This document shows positions 30,810 through 42,654 of a stretch of DNA of 64,000 bases, in pieces. This DNA is from Pterobdella sp. o SKG-2022 (taxonomy: Eukaryota; Annelida; Clitellata; Hirudinida; Piscicolidae), in the NCBI GenBank assembly GCA_964035795.1, contig OZ038320.1:15778775-15842774 (forward strand), in the 5' to 3' direction. Under the pieces are notes generated by a model. That model searched no databases and was not told the DNA's origin. It saw only the letters and a list, made by a program, of their open reading frames with translations. Made by a program: the position numbers and the translations under genes. Numbering within the stretch: position 1 is the first letter of the stretch; each line of letters opens with the position of its first letter.

Positions 30810-33200
30810 AATGAGACGTTTTTATTTTAGAATTTTATGCTGAAAATAGTACTAGACCTTCAGCATTAACAAGTTTTATTGTCAATTCATTTCTATTTAT
30901 TTGTTGTTGTTTCAACTGAGTTATATTTTATTTAAAATTTTTCCATAGAAGATTATAAAAAATAAAAAAACTGAAAAAAACGGTCCTTTTAGAGATTATA
31001 ATTACCTAATGAATTTTTGTTTTTTTTTTCGAGGTTGAGGATTTTTATGGATATAATTTATTGTTAAGAAACTAATTTTCGATTAGTAAAACCTTTTCAT
31101 AAAATTTTTATATGAAATTCTTATAAAATTTATTTTTTTCATAAGATACTTATATTTATCTTCATTCTTGAAGAGTAAAGAAAAAATTTATAAAAAAGAT
31201 AAATAAGATGCCTCTAACAGATTATCTAATGAATAATTTCGTATGTACTAAGAAAAACTTTATACCAAATTTTTATAACTTTCAAGTTAATTTCATTCAT
31301 AATTAAAAAGTGTCAAAAACTTTTTTTAAAAAAAATTTTCACAATAAAACGTAAAAATTTTGAATAGTTTAGCTAATTTTGCTTAGACATAGGTGATGAC
31401 GAAAAACTTTTCGAGATTTTACACAGGCACTACGCGATCACGCAAAAAGCATTGAATAGCTTTAGGTTAGTTGATGAACCAATCAGAACTCAAAAAAAAT
31501 TGTGAAAGTACTGAAATAATCATTTTTAGAAGTTTTATGAAAAAAAAACTAACATTTATCAACTAAAAAGTTTTTGTACAATCCGTGAATATTTAAACAT
31601 TATGATACATGAATATTTTCAAAAAAAAAAAAACTAAAATTTTTCAGAGGCTATGATTGGTCCATTTTAAAACAGCTTTTTGCTGCTTGGAACTTTTTTA
31701 AGATTTTATCATCTTTATAAAAAACGAGCGATAGAACTAATTGTGAAACAAAAAATCCAGATGGTGAAAATGTTATCTATTAGCTCAATAACTGCCTTAA
31801 TGTCTCTTATGTACGTATCTGAAGACGGAGAAAATAAAATAGTATTTAGTAGAACGGGGTCAAATAATCAAAGGGGTATAGAGAAATGAAGTTTTCTTGA
31901 AAAAAATTTGAAATCAATTTGAAATTTATTTTTTGAATTACTTTAGAAAACAATTACATAATTTTAAATATTCGCATTGCAAGTAAAATAAGTTATATTC
32001 AAATAATTAATTCTCTATTCATAATTATAGTGACTATTTCTCTGTCGATCTTGGGATCTCATGTGATTGTGCAGCCCAAGTAGGTGAACTGGTGAAAGGT
32101 CTTCAACCCTATCCAATAAGCATCAAAATAGTCGATGAGGTTGTTCAATCTAATATATTTCCTGGTACTTGAGCTATCTAAAATTGAAAAGAATCTTATT
32201 ATAACCTGCTCTCGGGTAAAAAGAAAGAGAGCAACATTTTTTAATAATAGAAGAATTATGACTATTACGCCTATATTACCTAATTCAAATACTGAAGGTT
32301 CCTGGAGGTGCTCATAAAAATCAAATTTACACTGTCAAATAGAATAAATTGTTTACCGAAGTCAGTGAGCCTGTTAGTGAAAGTGAAGCCTAATGTGTGT
32401 TTTAGACGTGCATTTCTCACGTTTTTCAGCATGCACTCTTTTTTGGGTAGAGCTGGAACCGGCTGAAAAAAATTTAAGATTCATCAAAAAATTTTCGAAA
32501 ATATTTGAATTTTGATATTCAGATATATGAAAAATAGCTTAACCATAAAACAAAGTAATTTATAACCTCTTCAGGGTATCCTCATAAGGCTTAATTTACC
32601 ACAGAGGTTGATGACCTTGTCGATGAAGTGGCTAATTTTTCCAATCCTTGAATTCATCAATTAAATTATTTAGAAGAGTATATAGAAACAATGCAAAAAA
32701 ACGTATAACTTAAAAACTTGAATTTAAAAACTTAATATTTTTAATAAATAAGCATTAAAATGCTTATTCATTATCAGTTTACGGCCCGTTTTCCTCAACA
32801 GAGGCTTTTTTGAGTTAACTTCTTCTCCCATTCTGCGTGGCCATGGTGGCTGGTTGTTGACATTTCAAACTTTATGCGGTATTTCTTCAGCAGCTCTTCT
32901 CAGCAGTCATTTTGAAAATAGCTTTTTAAATCATACCAAGCGTAATGGTTCCTCCAACCGGCCTTTTTTCATTCAGACTACTTTCATTCCAAGGGAATTC
33001 ATGGTTGAGTGATTGGCTTAATGTTCTTTCCATTGTTTACATTGTGAGTTTCCGGCATTTTTATCGGGTTGACGCAACTTTCATAGTTTGATACGAGTTT
33101 CAAACCATTTAATGTTTTTGATGAAAGAAGGAACCTGATAATCTCAAACCACAAGTTTGTGCTGAGAAACACATTCTTCACCAAGAATCATCTTCATAGA
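30810..33200. other. AT-rich intergenic stretch with one repeat copy
   Basis: No gene is supported. 31482-31620 is one half of an inverted repeat pair with 39387-39627 (see that entry). A 69-codon frame at 31680-31889 and others show no motif or splice context. Confidence 0.4.
31482..31620 (+). repeat. dispersed repeat family C, copy 1
   Basis: CCAATCAGAACTCAAAA, AATTGTGAAAGTACTGAAAT and AATC are found as the reverse complement at 39580-39627. Further along, TTTTATGAAAAAAAAACT and AACATTTATCAACTAA match the reverse complement of 39387-39425. The copies are diverged by indels. Confidence 0.55.
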
Positions 33201-33206
33201 CGATTT

Positions 33207-33733
33207 GAATCAAACACTTATTAACTGAATAATAATACAAAGCTTTTCAGAAATATATTTACCTTTTATTTTATTTTTTTAAATTTTATTTATTTATTAT
33301 TATTACTTTAATTAATTAATTTTATAACTTATATTTATTTTTTTTTAATTTATTTTTATTTTTTTTTTAAATTTTTATTTATTAATTTTTTAAACTTATT
33401 TATTTTTTTTTTTCTTTTTTATTTTCATTTATTATTATTATTATTTTTTATTTGATTATTCTTCTTATTCTATTTTTTTTATTTATTCATTAATTCATTA
33501 AATTATTATTATATTTATTTATTTTATTTTTTTCCATTTTTATAGCTTTGAGTTTATTCTATTTCAATCTTTTAGAATTTTACATTCATTATTCTTGTCA
33601 AGCGTTATAGAAGTAATATTAAATGATGATACCAGGGCAGTTAACAACGTCTGTAAGTTTTTATACTTGATAATGTGAGTTTAACTTACGAAAAGCTTCG
33701 TATTATTATTCAGTTAATAGTAGTGTTTGATTC
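33207..33733. mobile_element. 527-bp TIR element with T-rich low-complexity interior
   Basis: The left end (GAATCAAACACTTATTAACT then GAATAATAATACAAAGCTTT, 33207-33246) is the inverted complement of the right end (33691-33733, ending GTGTTTGATTC). The right side also holds the hairpin module (CTTGATAATGTGAGTTTAAC then TTACGAAAAGCTTCGT, 33666-33701). The interior 33260-33550 is almost pure T/A with TTTA and TTATT motifs. No ORF; a non-autonomous element. Confidence 0.65.
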
Positions 33734-33784
33734 AAAACGTTTTTGTTAATAGGCTAATTTAGTTAATCATAATGTTTTTTCCAC

Positions 33785-35356
33785 AAGTAAAAGAATAATA
33801 AGAGATCAATTGAATAAACACCATAGACGTCTTGGATATTTAAAATCAGAACACCAAGAAATTTTATACAATCTCCGCAGCATTTTAGGGTTGCTTCTTT
33901 GCAATATGTTATACAACAAAATTTTGATATCCTTGAGGAATAACAACATAAATCAATTCAAAATCAAATACAAAAAAATTACGAAACTTCAATTTTTACA
34001 ACAAAACCGTCCTTCAACAATGATTACTACATCCCAATACTCAACATGTCTCCTTTCCCCAGTCTCGACACTTCTAGCTTGAAATTTGGTCTCAATCACA
34101 GTTTCATCAATAAACACAAACAGTGAAAAAAGATTTAGCTATAGAATTGGAAACAGCAGCTGACACAATTAATATGTTAGTTTCAGATGACAAAAAAAAA
34201 AAGTTCATGAGTTTCTGCGCAAAATGACCGAGACTTTCTCTTCCAATGTAATGCACGCCGAAGAAAACACGTTCAAAAACTTCAAAGATCTCAGAGAAAA
34301 TAATAACATTACTATTCTTGCAGAAGACAAAGGATACACAAACAGGCTTCCACTGTGTAAACAGAGTATAATAAGAAAATATGACAGAAGAAGGTATCAA
34401 ATCTAAAAAATACGCACACACCACTGACACTATAATTAAAGACCTCACTTTTTTCCAATGCTCGACATTTTAAAAACCACCCACAATATGAGTTCATGAG
34501 ATCATATTGTAATCAACCAGACCGTTTCTTTGCTAAAGCAAAAACGCATAAAGCCAACTCCATAAACGGCATAAACATAGAAAACTTAAAACTAAGACCC
34601 ATCATGGACCAAGTGAACACATGTAACTACAATGCAGGTCAGGTATTAGCAAAATACCTCAAACCCCTGGCAGAAAATGACTTCACGCTGAAAAATATTA
34701 AAAAGCATACCTCCATTGATGCCAGATGAAGAGGATGTAAGTTATGACGTTGAGTCCTTTTTCACAAATGTGCCAGTAGAGCACACCATCAAGTATATTT
34801 GTCATCAAATATATGTGAAAAAGAAAATTCGTCCATTGTGTAGAGAAAATATTTTTATCAAACTGTTCAAAAAAGTCGCGACGAAGAGCATATTTTCAGC
34901 CAATGGTTGTCTTACAAAAAAATTGATGGAGTCACAATGAGAGGTCCTTTATCCGTTGTCTTTCCGGGATGTTTCCTCAATGATATAGAAAAAAAATTGA
35001 TGCTTTTTTTTTCTTCTGCACTCTACATCAGATATGTAGATGATATATATGTAAGAAGGAAAAAAAATGAAAAGAATGATCTTTTCAAAGCTCTCAATGC
35101 AATTCATCCTAACATCAAACTAACTGTTGAAGTCAATCTATCAAACTTTCTGGATTCTCATATGTTGAGAAACAAAGATGGCACAGTTAATTTCCAGGTA
35201 GTAGATAAATCAAGTAAAATTCCATTTCACTTTTCCTCAAAAGTACCCCTTAAGAAAAATTTCATATTAGGAGAAGTATATATGGCTAAAATAATAGGTT
35301 CCAATTTAAATTTTGAGGTAATTGAAATAAATATGAATAAAAGAGAACATAAATAA
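33785..35356 (+). pseudogene. Penelope-like element RT, copy 1 (interrupted)
   Basis: Reverse transcriptase of a Penelope-like retroelement, a group that primes on DNA ends and is separate from LINEs. N-terminal pieces at 33810-34130 (KITKLQFLQQNRPSTMITTS, SLDTSSLKFGLNHSFIN) precede KDLAIELETAADTIN, then NNITILAEDKG (34302-34335). The core follows in three frames: FFAKAKTHKANSINGINIEN and LKLRPIMDQVNTCNY (34520-34640), VSYDVESFFTNVPVEHTIKY (34739), GVTMRGPLSVVFPGCFLNDI (34927), and the catalytic YIRYVDDIYVRRK with YVDD at 35033-35044. Then HPNIKLTVEVNLSNFLDSH. No GIY-YIG endonuclease was found after the RT, so the 3' part is missing. At least four frame breaks. Confidence 0.8.
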
Positions 35357-35477
35357 ATAAATATGAATATAATAAACATAAAATTAACAAATGAACTAAA
35401 AAATTAATATAAATAAAAAATAAATATGAATAAAAAATAAATAAAATAATGCTGATGAAGAATAAATTTTCCGAATT

Positions 35478-35715
35478 TTAACACTTATAGAAAAAGCAAA
35501 TGATGAAACAGCTTGTGATACAGAAAATTCAAATGATGAAGAAGCTACTTGTAATTTCAAAAAACTTTCTAAAAGTCTTTAATGCAGCGACATTGATTTG
35601 AGTGATAATGAAGAAAATAACAAAGAGTTTAAGTCGGAAAAAAAAGAAAAAGAATGCAAAAAAAATTTTTTTTCTTGTTGTAGCACAAAATACGATAAAA
35701 AAACTTTTGTCTGAA
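35478..35715 (+). pseudogene. acidic coding-like segment, possible broken exon
   Basis: After ACACTTATAG the frame reads KANDETACDTENSNDEEATC then NFKKLSKSL and stops at 35581; beyond the stop the same frame continues with CSDIDLSDNEENNKEFKSEK and KEKECKKNFF. The acidic/lysine composition is more protein-like than its surroundings, but no family was recognised and the internal stop argues for a pseudogene or chance. Confidence 0.2.
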
Positions 35716-35719
35716 ATAC

Positions 35720-36830
35720 TTCAATATGAACAATTAAATTTAAATTCAAAAAAGTTTGTTTTTCTATAGGTGGTAAAATTTGGAAAAGTTGTTCATCATT
35801 TTTGTAAAAAAAAATTGGCTAACTTTCTTTAATGCCTCTGTTAAAAAAAATATGTAGTGTAAATTTCTTTAACTTACGATAAGCTATCAAAAATGAATAC
35901 TTACGTCGTGGCAGTTTTTATTATTTTATTTTTTCTCTATTTTACCCTTAAAACAAAAAAAAAACCAAGAAAAAATGCATCAGTCAGTGAAACCTATCAC
36001 TTATAAAGGAGTTCTTAAAGACTAACATTAAAATTTGATATGAAGATTATCATTCTCAAGTCTTGTTCAAATCACAGAAAATATTTTAAAAATTCGAAAA
36101 AAAACTATCTACGATAAATTAGCACATGGATATCATTCAATGATAGTAATAGTGAATTTTAATTCACCAATGACTTTTAAAAAACAACTATTATTTTGTT
36201 CCATTATGTCCTTTCACTCAAGTTTTATTCTGAGTGAATTAAAATTTTATATATTAAAAAAATATTTGCTATTATTTTTTTCTGAAAAATATTTGAGCTA
36301 AATTATTTCGTTGTATAAAACGTAAACAAATTTCGAGTTTTCTATCTTTATCTGGAATGCTTCAGAGGCTGCCATCAAAGGTGTGCTGAAAGCTGATGCT
36401 AGGATAGTGAAAAGATTTATATGGTTTTTCAAAAATGTATTAAATAGACCCAAATTTTTCATAAAAACCTAATAGTGAAACAAAACAACGCTTATTTAAA
36501 GACAAAAAGTATATTTAAAAACAAATAATGTAAAGCAGTAAAAATAATATTTTAAATTTACTTATTCGCACTTTTTTTCATAAATGTCCATATATTGACT
36601 AAATGAATATTTAAATGTAAAAAAAAAAGTTTACTTGTGGATGAATTACGGGAAGTTAAAGTTTAATAGATGTTCGGGAATGTAGGTCAACAGCCCTAAT
36701 ATTAACACAACATGAACGCAACGTTTGCAAAAAAACTGATCAATATAGTATCCAAATTTCGAACTTTTTTCTGTTCAAATTCTTAGCTACATTGTGTTTG
36801 AAATACGTCTTAAACTTGAGCTTGTTTAAA
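35720..36830. other. AT-rich stretch, no gene seen
   Basis: About 1.1 kb with no supported frame. A short sequence AACTTACGATAAGCTATC near 35870 resembles the stem end of the hairpin module. Confidence 0.4.
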
Positions 36831-36835
36831 AAACA

Positions 36836-38285
36836 CATGTAAAGTAAGAATGATTTGGCATTTGAGCTGGAAGCAGCGGCGGAAAGAATCAATTAAATGG
36901 TTCCAGATGAAGACAAAAAGCAAATTAATGAACTTTTCAACAAAATGATTTTTTCAATTTCCAAAAAAAATCAAACATGCAAAAAATGACATCATCAAAT
37001 CTTGCAAGTCATTTAGCAACAACAAGGACATAACGATTTTAACAGAAAATAAAGATTTATCAAGTGTCATTATTATAAAACGCACGATGTCAACAAAGTA
37101 CAAGGTTTGCTATATAAAGGTATCAAATCAAATCAAATCAATTACGAGTATGATTATAGTGACTTAACTTCAGGAGTTGCTAGACCACTCAGTATTATGA
37201 ACTATGAATGCAATGTAATTTTTTTTAGATATGACAATTTAAAAAAAAAAACTATGAAAGTATAACTAAACAAACAAAACAGAAGATACTACTACTAAGA
37301 TTATATGAAAAAAAGGTCTGTTGTTTGAAACAAAAGCAATCATAATAAGACTTATATAAATGACATTTAGAAAACTGAGTTGATTTTATGAATGTATAAA
37401 AATAATTAAATCTGTGATAATAAAAAAAAACATAAATATAGATGAAACTTCAAATAAAATATTTTGAGCAATCAAATGTTAATTTTAGACAAAATTTGAA
37501 CAACTTCATTGTCTTCATTTTTTTTCCTCAATGGGACTTCCACATCATCACAATTGAAGCCAGAAAGTGCTTATCTTTTTCTTTATTGTTACATTCTTTG
37601 ATATTAATTAAATGATAATATTTTTTTTACTCTTTTATAGAATTTTCATCCAAGTAATGCCAGCCTTTATTACACCCAAAAAACTATGAAGTCTTTATCT
37701 TTGTAATATTTTTTGTTGCATAAGATGAAATTGTTGATATTCACAATTAATCTTCTTTCTATGGAAAGCAAAAAATTTGAAATCATCCCAAAAGAAGTAG
37801 TTCTTGTATCTTGTTGTACTAAGTTATTAAATTTTGAAATAGAATTGCGAAATTATTTTAAATAATATTATTTTGACATTTTCAACTGAATTATGTAGTT
37901 TTTAAGTATAAAAATCGACTATTCGAGCCGCCATTATAACTTCGACGGGCCACCTTCGATTGGCGCCAAAGACTTCATCGTATCAGGTAAGTATGCTAAC
38001 ACAGTTGACTTCAGCGTTAATGATCTCAACTCGTTCCAAGTTTTTTTCTACATCATACTAAGAATGACCCATATTTTGAAGCAATGTTTCGCTCTAACAA
38101 CCAGCCGGAGAGATTATTTGCCATGGTCAAAATACTTGAAGCTGCTTCACTCCATAGAATTGCATCTGAAAGTTTGAAAATAAGATTTATAACTGATCAG
38201 ACTAACACGTGTTATTACAAAGCTGATGAGCTGATCCCAGAATGTCTTCAACTTCTAGCTGATTGGGTAAATCTTGTTGAATGCC
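36836..38285 (+). pseudogene. Penelope-like element, copy 2, split by repeat family A
   Basis: 36840-36935 reads LAFELEAAAERIN, VPDEDKKQINELFNKM, matching LAIELETAADTIN and its sequel in copy 1. 37015-37075 gives the degraded ITILTENKD box. The element is then interrupted from 37181 to 37942 by dispersed repeat A. It resumes around 38040 with HTKNDPYFEAMFRSNNQPER, LFAMVKILEAASL and LKIRFITDQTNTCYYKADEL, matching the palm region LKLRPIMDQVNTCNYNAGQV of copy 1. The palm motifs with YVDD are not present; the element is cut near 38285 by a minus-strand LINE fragment. Confidence 0.7.
37181..37942. repeat. dispersed repeat family A, copy 2 (without nested insert)
   Basis: Same sequence and orientation as 6477-7460 from TAGACCACTCAGTATTATGA to GCCATTATAACTTC. 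It sits inside a Penelope-like ORF, so it was inserted later than that element. It supplies the empty-site version for the insertion at 7070-7320. Confidence 0.8.
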
Positions 38286-38289
38286 TCTG

Positions 38290-38880
38290 TCAGTCGCCTC
38301 ACCCTTGTTTTTGAAGCAGTTGAAGATCACGCTCGTATAACAGTCTTCAGGCATTTTATATTCATCTAAGATACCATTGAAAAGGTCTGTTATACGGCTA
38401 ATGCCTACTTCACCAAAAGCTTGCAACATTTTTGCAAAAACACCAGAACTACCAGTTGCTTTACCACACTTCGTTCTGCCCAAAACTCTTCTCACTGTGT
38501 CGATTTCTATCTTAGGCCGCGGTCCAATTGTGAGATCGTTTAGAGTTAATGACTTCTTATTCCAATCAAACTCCTCATTCAACAGACGTTCATAAGGTTC
38601 TTGCCATGCAAGTAGCTTTTCATGGTCTGTAACAGCTATGCTCCCTTTGTCATTTTTGACACAATTTTCTCCAATGACATTACGGTTAGCTGCATTTATG
38701 TTTTGCTATTTTGAACACTTTTGGTCGATTGTCTTCCCTTCTTAGAACTTCACCAAACATTATCTGCTCAGCCACTCTTCTAGCATCGTATACAGCTCTT
38801 TTGGCATCTATCTTAGCGCGTATATATCAAGATATCTTGAGGTTGATACAAGAAAAAAGATGGGTGCAGTTTAACACATA
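38290..38880 (-). pseudogene. LINE fragment of the PHD-finger family, RT start, minus strand
   Basis: Reading from 38880 down: YDARRVAEQIMFGEVLRRED then NRPKVFKIAK, NVIGENCVKNDKGSIAV (compare NDVIGGKCVKNDAGELSL at 5050), YERLLNEEFDWNKKSLTLND, TIGPRPKIEIDTVRRVLGRT, KCGKATGSSGVFAKMLQAFG, ISRITDLFNGILDEYKMPED and VIFNCFKNKGEATDRG. This is the N-terminal half of the RT of the same family as 4.05-6.35 kb. It breaks at about 38290 before the palm. Confidence 0.7.
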
Positions 38881-39386
38881 AACATGAAAAGTTTCTGCAA
38901 TAAAATAAAACTCAAAGTAATTACTTTTATTTCAAAAGCATAGTATGAAGTAAAAAATATTTAGTTTGAAACATAAGAAAATTACTAGATAAAAGTCAAT
39001 GAAACATTAAACTAACATTTTGGAATTGAGATTTATTCAAAAATATCTCATGAAACTCCTTTGTCAAAAAGCCAAAATACTCTCAATCGAAGCATTAATA
39101 CCTGAAAAAGAAGATTGCATAAAAATTTTTAAACTAAGCATACTCTAAGCTATCCACTCACCATTAGATGAATTCGAGAAATTACTGAACTACCGAGCTA
39201 AAATAACTGAAACCCAAAAATTTTGGACTATAATCAGCTAAAAAGTTGGAATCAGTAAACTGAAAGTTAAAATTGCATTTTATAACTTAGTAAGTAAAAT
39301 TATTCATAGAATTCGGCACTTTTAGCAGCCGTTTTATCGGTTTGTTTTTGCTATGAACTGCTTTTTCTCCTTTCAATCATAAGCTT

Positions 39387-39627
39387 TGTTAGTTGGAAAA
39401 TGTTAGATTTTTTTCATAAAAATATTTATGTATCAGAATGTTCAGATATTTGAGGATTTTACAAAAATTGATCCAAATGTATGCAAATCAATTTTCTTGA
39501 ATATAGTGTTCTTTGAAGTGAAATAGATATTTTTTTCAAAAAAACAAAATAATATAGTTTCATTCAGATATGAATGTAAAAAAAAGGATTATTTCAGTAC
39601 TTTCACAATTTTTTTGAAATTCTATGA
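39387..39627 (-). repeat. dispersed repeat family C, copy 2 (inverted)
   Basis: Reverse-complement partner of 31482-31620; the best block is GATTATTTCAGTACTTTCAC and AATTTTTTTGAAATTC...ATGATTGG at 39580-39627. The rest of 38885-39690 shows no gene. Confidence 0.55.
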
Positions 39628-39699
39628 TTGGTGCAAATTTTTCTTTAGTGCTATTGGCTGGCCGATAAAGCTATTAAAGATGTATAATGAAATCGTCAA

Positions 39700-40475
39700 G
39701 AGCTAGTTCTCGAAGTTGGCCTTTCCATTTAGAGCGATCGAGTGGATTCGCAAAACCATGTTCAGCTATCTTTTGTCATTCAATATGAGCTCGTTTTTAG
39801 TCTTTCTGGGCCTACCAGGCTTCTTGTATGTATCTTACTCCAACTTTCGCATCTGAGAGATCCAACCACAGCACAAAAGTTTGGTCGTAAAATTAGCCAT
39901 GAAAAGACCAAGTTACTGCGCATTAAAAACCAACAATTACCGTTTCCGGGAAAGCAGTAACAGACGTCGACAACTTCGTGTATCTAGATAGCAAGATCAG
40001 CCAAACAGGAGGTACAGATGAAAACATTAAGGCTAGGCTAAAGAAAGCCCGAAAAGCATTTGCCTGTTAAGACCCATGTGGAGAGTGAAAAGCATCATGG
40101 TAAAGATGCAAACCTTCGTCAATGACTGCCTTCAACAGATCCTCTGTTTGAGGTGGTCCGACAGAATGCTGAACGCCGAGCTAAAAACATCCACAAATCA
40201 ACAACCAATGAAAGTCTAAGTCAAGCGGTGAAAATGGCGATGGGTCGGCCACACCCTGCGGGAAGAGCCGGAAATATTACCAGACAAGTGCTTGAATAGA
40301 AACCGCGAGGGAAGAGAAGGAGGGGACGTCAAAAGCAGACCTAGAGAAGAAGTCTAAACTGTGAACTGTGGAACTCTGCTTTAACATGGGAAGAAGCCAA
40401 AACCAGCGCCAGAGACAGAGGGAGAGGGAAAAAAGTTGTTAAAGCTCAATTTTTCCTTAGGAGTCTAAAAGACTA
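39700..40475 (+). pseudogene. LINE C-terminal fragment, CFDP2-like
   Basis: Remains of the post-RT part of the same general LINE type as 18790-20700. Pieces in order: KISHEKTKLLRIKNQQLP (39880), AVTDVDNFVYLDSKISQTGG then TDENIKARLKKARKAFA (39957-40070), TFVNDCLQQILCLRWSDR (40110), KRWKWRWVGHTLREEPENIT then RQVLE (40220), RRGRQKQ and WEEAKTSARDRGR (40390). Frames change at least three times. No RT core. Confidence 0.65.
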
Positions 40476-40539
40476 AGAAATAATTAAAAAATTTTTTTTA
40501 ACTTTTTAAATATTTCAATTATTTTGTCAATATTGATAA

Positions 40540-42650
40540 TTTGAATCTTTTCAATAATCATGAGGTCACAAAATAAAACGACATATGGATCTTGAGAGTT
40601 TTGCTCATGAAGTTGAAAACTCTTTTATAGCTTTTGCCAATAATCTTGATATTGATTCAGCTCCTCAACTTCACAATTCTACTTTTCAATAATTCTTGAC
40701 AAGATGCTACCCATCAAGACTATTCGAATTCATCAAAGATCATTTGATCCATGGTTCGATCAAGAATTTCATGATGCAAAACGTCTCAAAAACATTTGAA
40801 TTTAGATACAGGAAAAAAAATTACAGTTGATCTGGAAGTGGGTCAATCAGAAACAGAAATACAGAAGACTATGTAGACAGAAGAAATAAGAGTATTGGAA
40901 TGCAAAACTCATGGATCCAAAAAGCAATATATCAAAAACTTGGAATCTCATTTATAAAATTTTAAGAAGAGGAAAAAAATCTGTTACTAATATCAATTCT
41001 CAAAAGTATCATTCTTATTTACTAAAGAAAATTGAAACAGCAAAGATTTCTTTCCGATCATCCGAAGCGCCAGAATTTTCAAAATGCAACGAAAAGTTGA
41101 GTTTGAATGCCTTCGATGAAGTAACATTAGATGATTTACTTTATGCCATCCAGAAACTTCCAAATAAACAGTGTGAGCACGACCCAATTCCAACCTGGCT
41201 TCTGAAAAAGATAGCTTCTATAGTTGCTCCATTCATATTGAATATCTTCAATCTATCTTTTGCCACTGAAAGGGTTCCATGTCAATTCAAACATGCTTAC
41301 GTCGCACCGCTTTTGAAGAAAGCAGATCTGAACTAAGAGACCCTTTTATCATACCGACCTATTTCAAACTTGAACATGCTTTCAAAACTTTTTGAACGAA
41401 TTTTTTTTCCAAGAATTGTCATTCACTCGAATAAAAATAATTTATTAACATCTTTTCAATCAGCTGACAACAACAAAAAATCTCTTTTTGTCCTTCTCGA
41501 TCTTTCGTCTGCCTTTGACTCAATAGGTCATTAAATACTAATCAGAAGATTAAACGAATCATTTGGCTTGAATGACTTCACTCTTGAATGAAGATCATTC
41601 AACGTCAAATGCCCCAAAACAGAATGAGCACCAAACGTTTACCACAAGGTTCTGTTCTTGGACCGCTTTTGTTCGCTTTATATACAGCTGATTTAGAAAA
41701 GATTGCAGCTTCTTACAATTTGAAAATTTATCAATATGCCGACGACGCTCATTTATTTAGGTATTACTCATTTGATGCATCAATGGACTTGCAAGAAAGA
41801 ATGTCAAAGTGTATTGATGAACACTAGATAATGTAAGATACTCTTACGAAAAGCTTCGTGTATTAAGTTTCTCAATAAACCTTAGTGTTTGTTTTCATTG
41901 TTTTAATGAAATTGCAGCTTAGATGAAAGCCAACCAAGTGAAACTCAACAGTTCAAAAACTGAAGTCATTTGGTTCTCAACATGTAGAAGCATATGCAAA
42001 CTGCCAACTCAACCAGCTCGTGTGTTAAATGATCATATAATTCCTTCTGATTCAGTTAAAAATCTTGGTGTCTATTTTGACAAAAATCTAAGCATGAAAA
42101 CTCACATAAACAAATTATTGCAAATGTCATTTGCATCATTGAGGAAGATTAGAAGCATTAAAACCTACCTGAACCGAGTCACTCAAAACACTTATACCTG
42201 CCTTGATACTGAGTCGCTTTGATTATAGAAATATTGTACTAATGGGATTACCCAAGTTAAAGACCACAAAAACCCTGTCCATAACTAACATCACAGCCAG
42301 ATTAATATCAAAAACTAGAAAGTTTGATCATATAACTCCTGTTTTAAAAGCTCTACACTGGCTTAAAATTGAAGAAAGAATTCAATAAAAGATGATACTA
42401 AAAGTGCATAAATGTCTCAAAATGGAAAGCTCTTCTTATCTTTTATCGAAATTATCAACTGTGTTTTCATTGCCTGAAAGAAAAAGACTCAGATCATCGA
42501 ACACAATGGATATAGCAAGAGTGAGGGCTAACACCATTTTGGGAAATAGAAGATTTGAAGTTGCTGCACCAATTCTATGGAACAATCTACCAAATCACTT
42601 CAAATCCATAACCTCCACAACAACTTTTTCCAAGTGCTTATAAACCCATC
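40540..42650 (+). pseudogene. LINE RT of CR1/L2-like type, split by a MITE
   Basis: Starts in the linker after the endonuclease (FDPWFDQEFHDAKRLKN near 40750). RT blocks: FDEVTLDDLLYAIQKLPNKQ (41115), DPIPTWLLKKIAS, SYRPISNLNMLSKLFERI (41350), LFVLLDLSSAFDSIGH (41490), LPQGSVLGPLLFALYTADLE (41640) and YQYADDAHLFRYY with YADD at 41735-41746. After an inserted MITE (about 41826-41922) it continues with ANQVKLNSSKTEVIWFSTCR, VKNLGVYFDKNLSMKTHINK and, at the end, GNRRFEVAAPILWNNLPNHF then CLKTHL, the characteristic C-terminus of the CR1/L2/Crack/Daphne group. Stops at about six places. The 3' end near 42650 is followed by ordinary AT-rich DNA. Confidence 0.75.
41826..41922. mobile_element. short insertion made mainly of the hairpin module
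   Basis: The LINE frame breaks between MSKCIDEH and MKANQVKLN by about 95 extra bases. The insert begins almost exactly with the module (GATAATGTAAGATACTCTTA then CGAAAAGCTTCGTGTATT, 41827-41864) and ends TTTAATGAAATTGCAGCTT. Flanks share CTAGATAA/TTAGATGAA, a possible imperfect target duplication. Confidence 0.6.
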
Positions 42651-42654
42651 TTTA

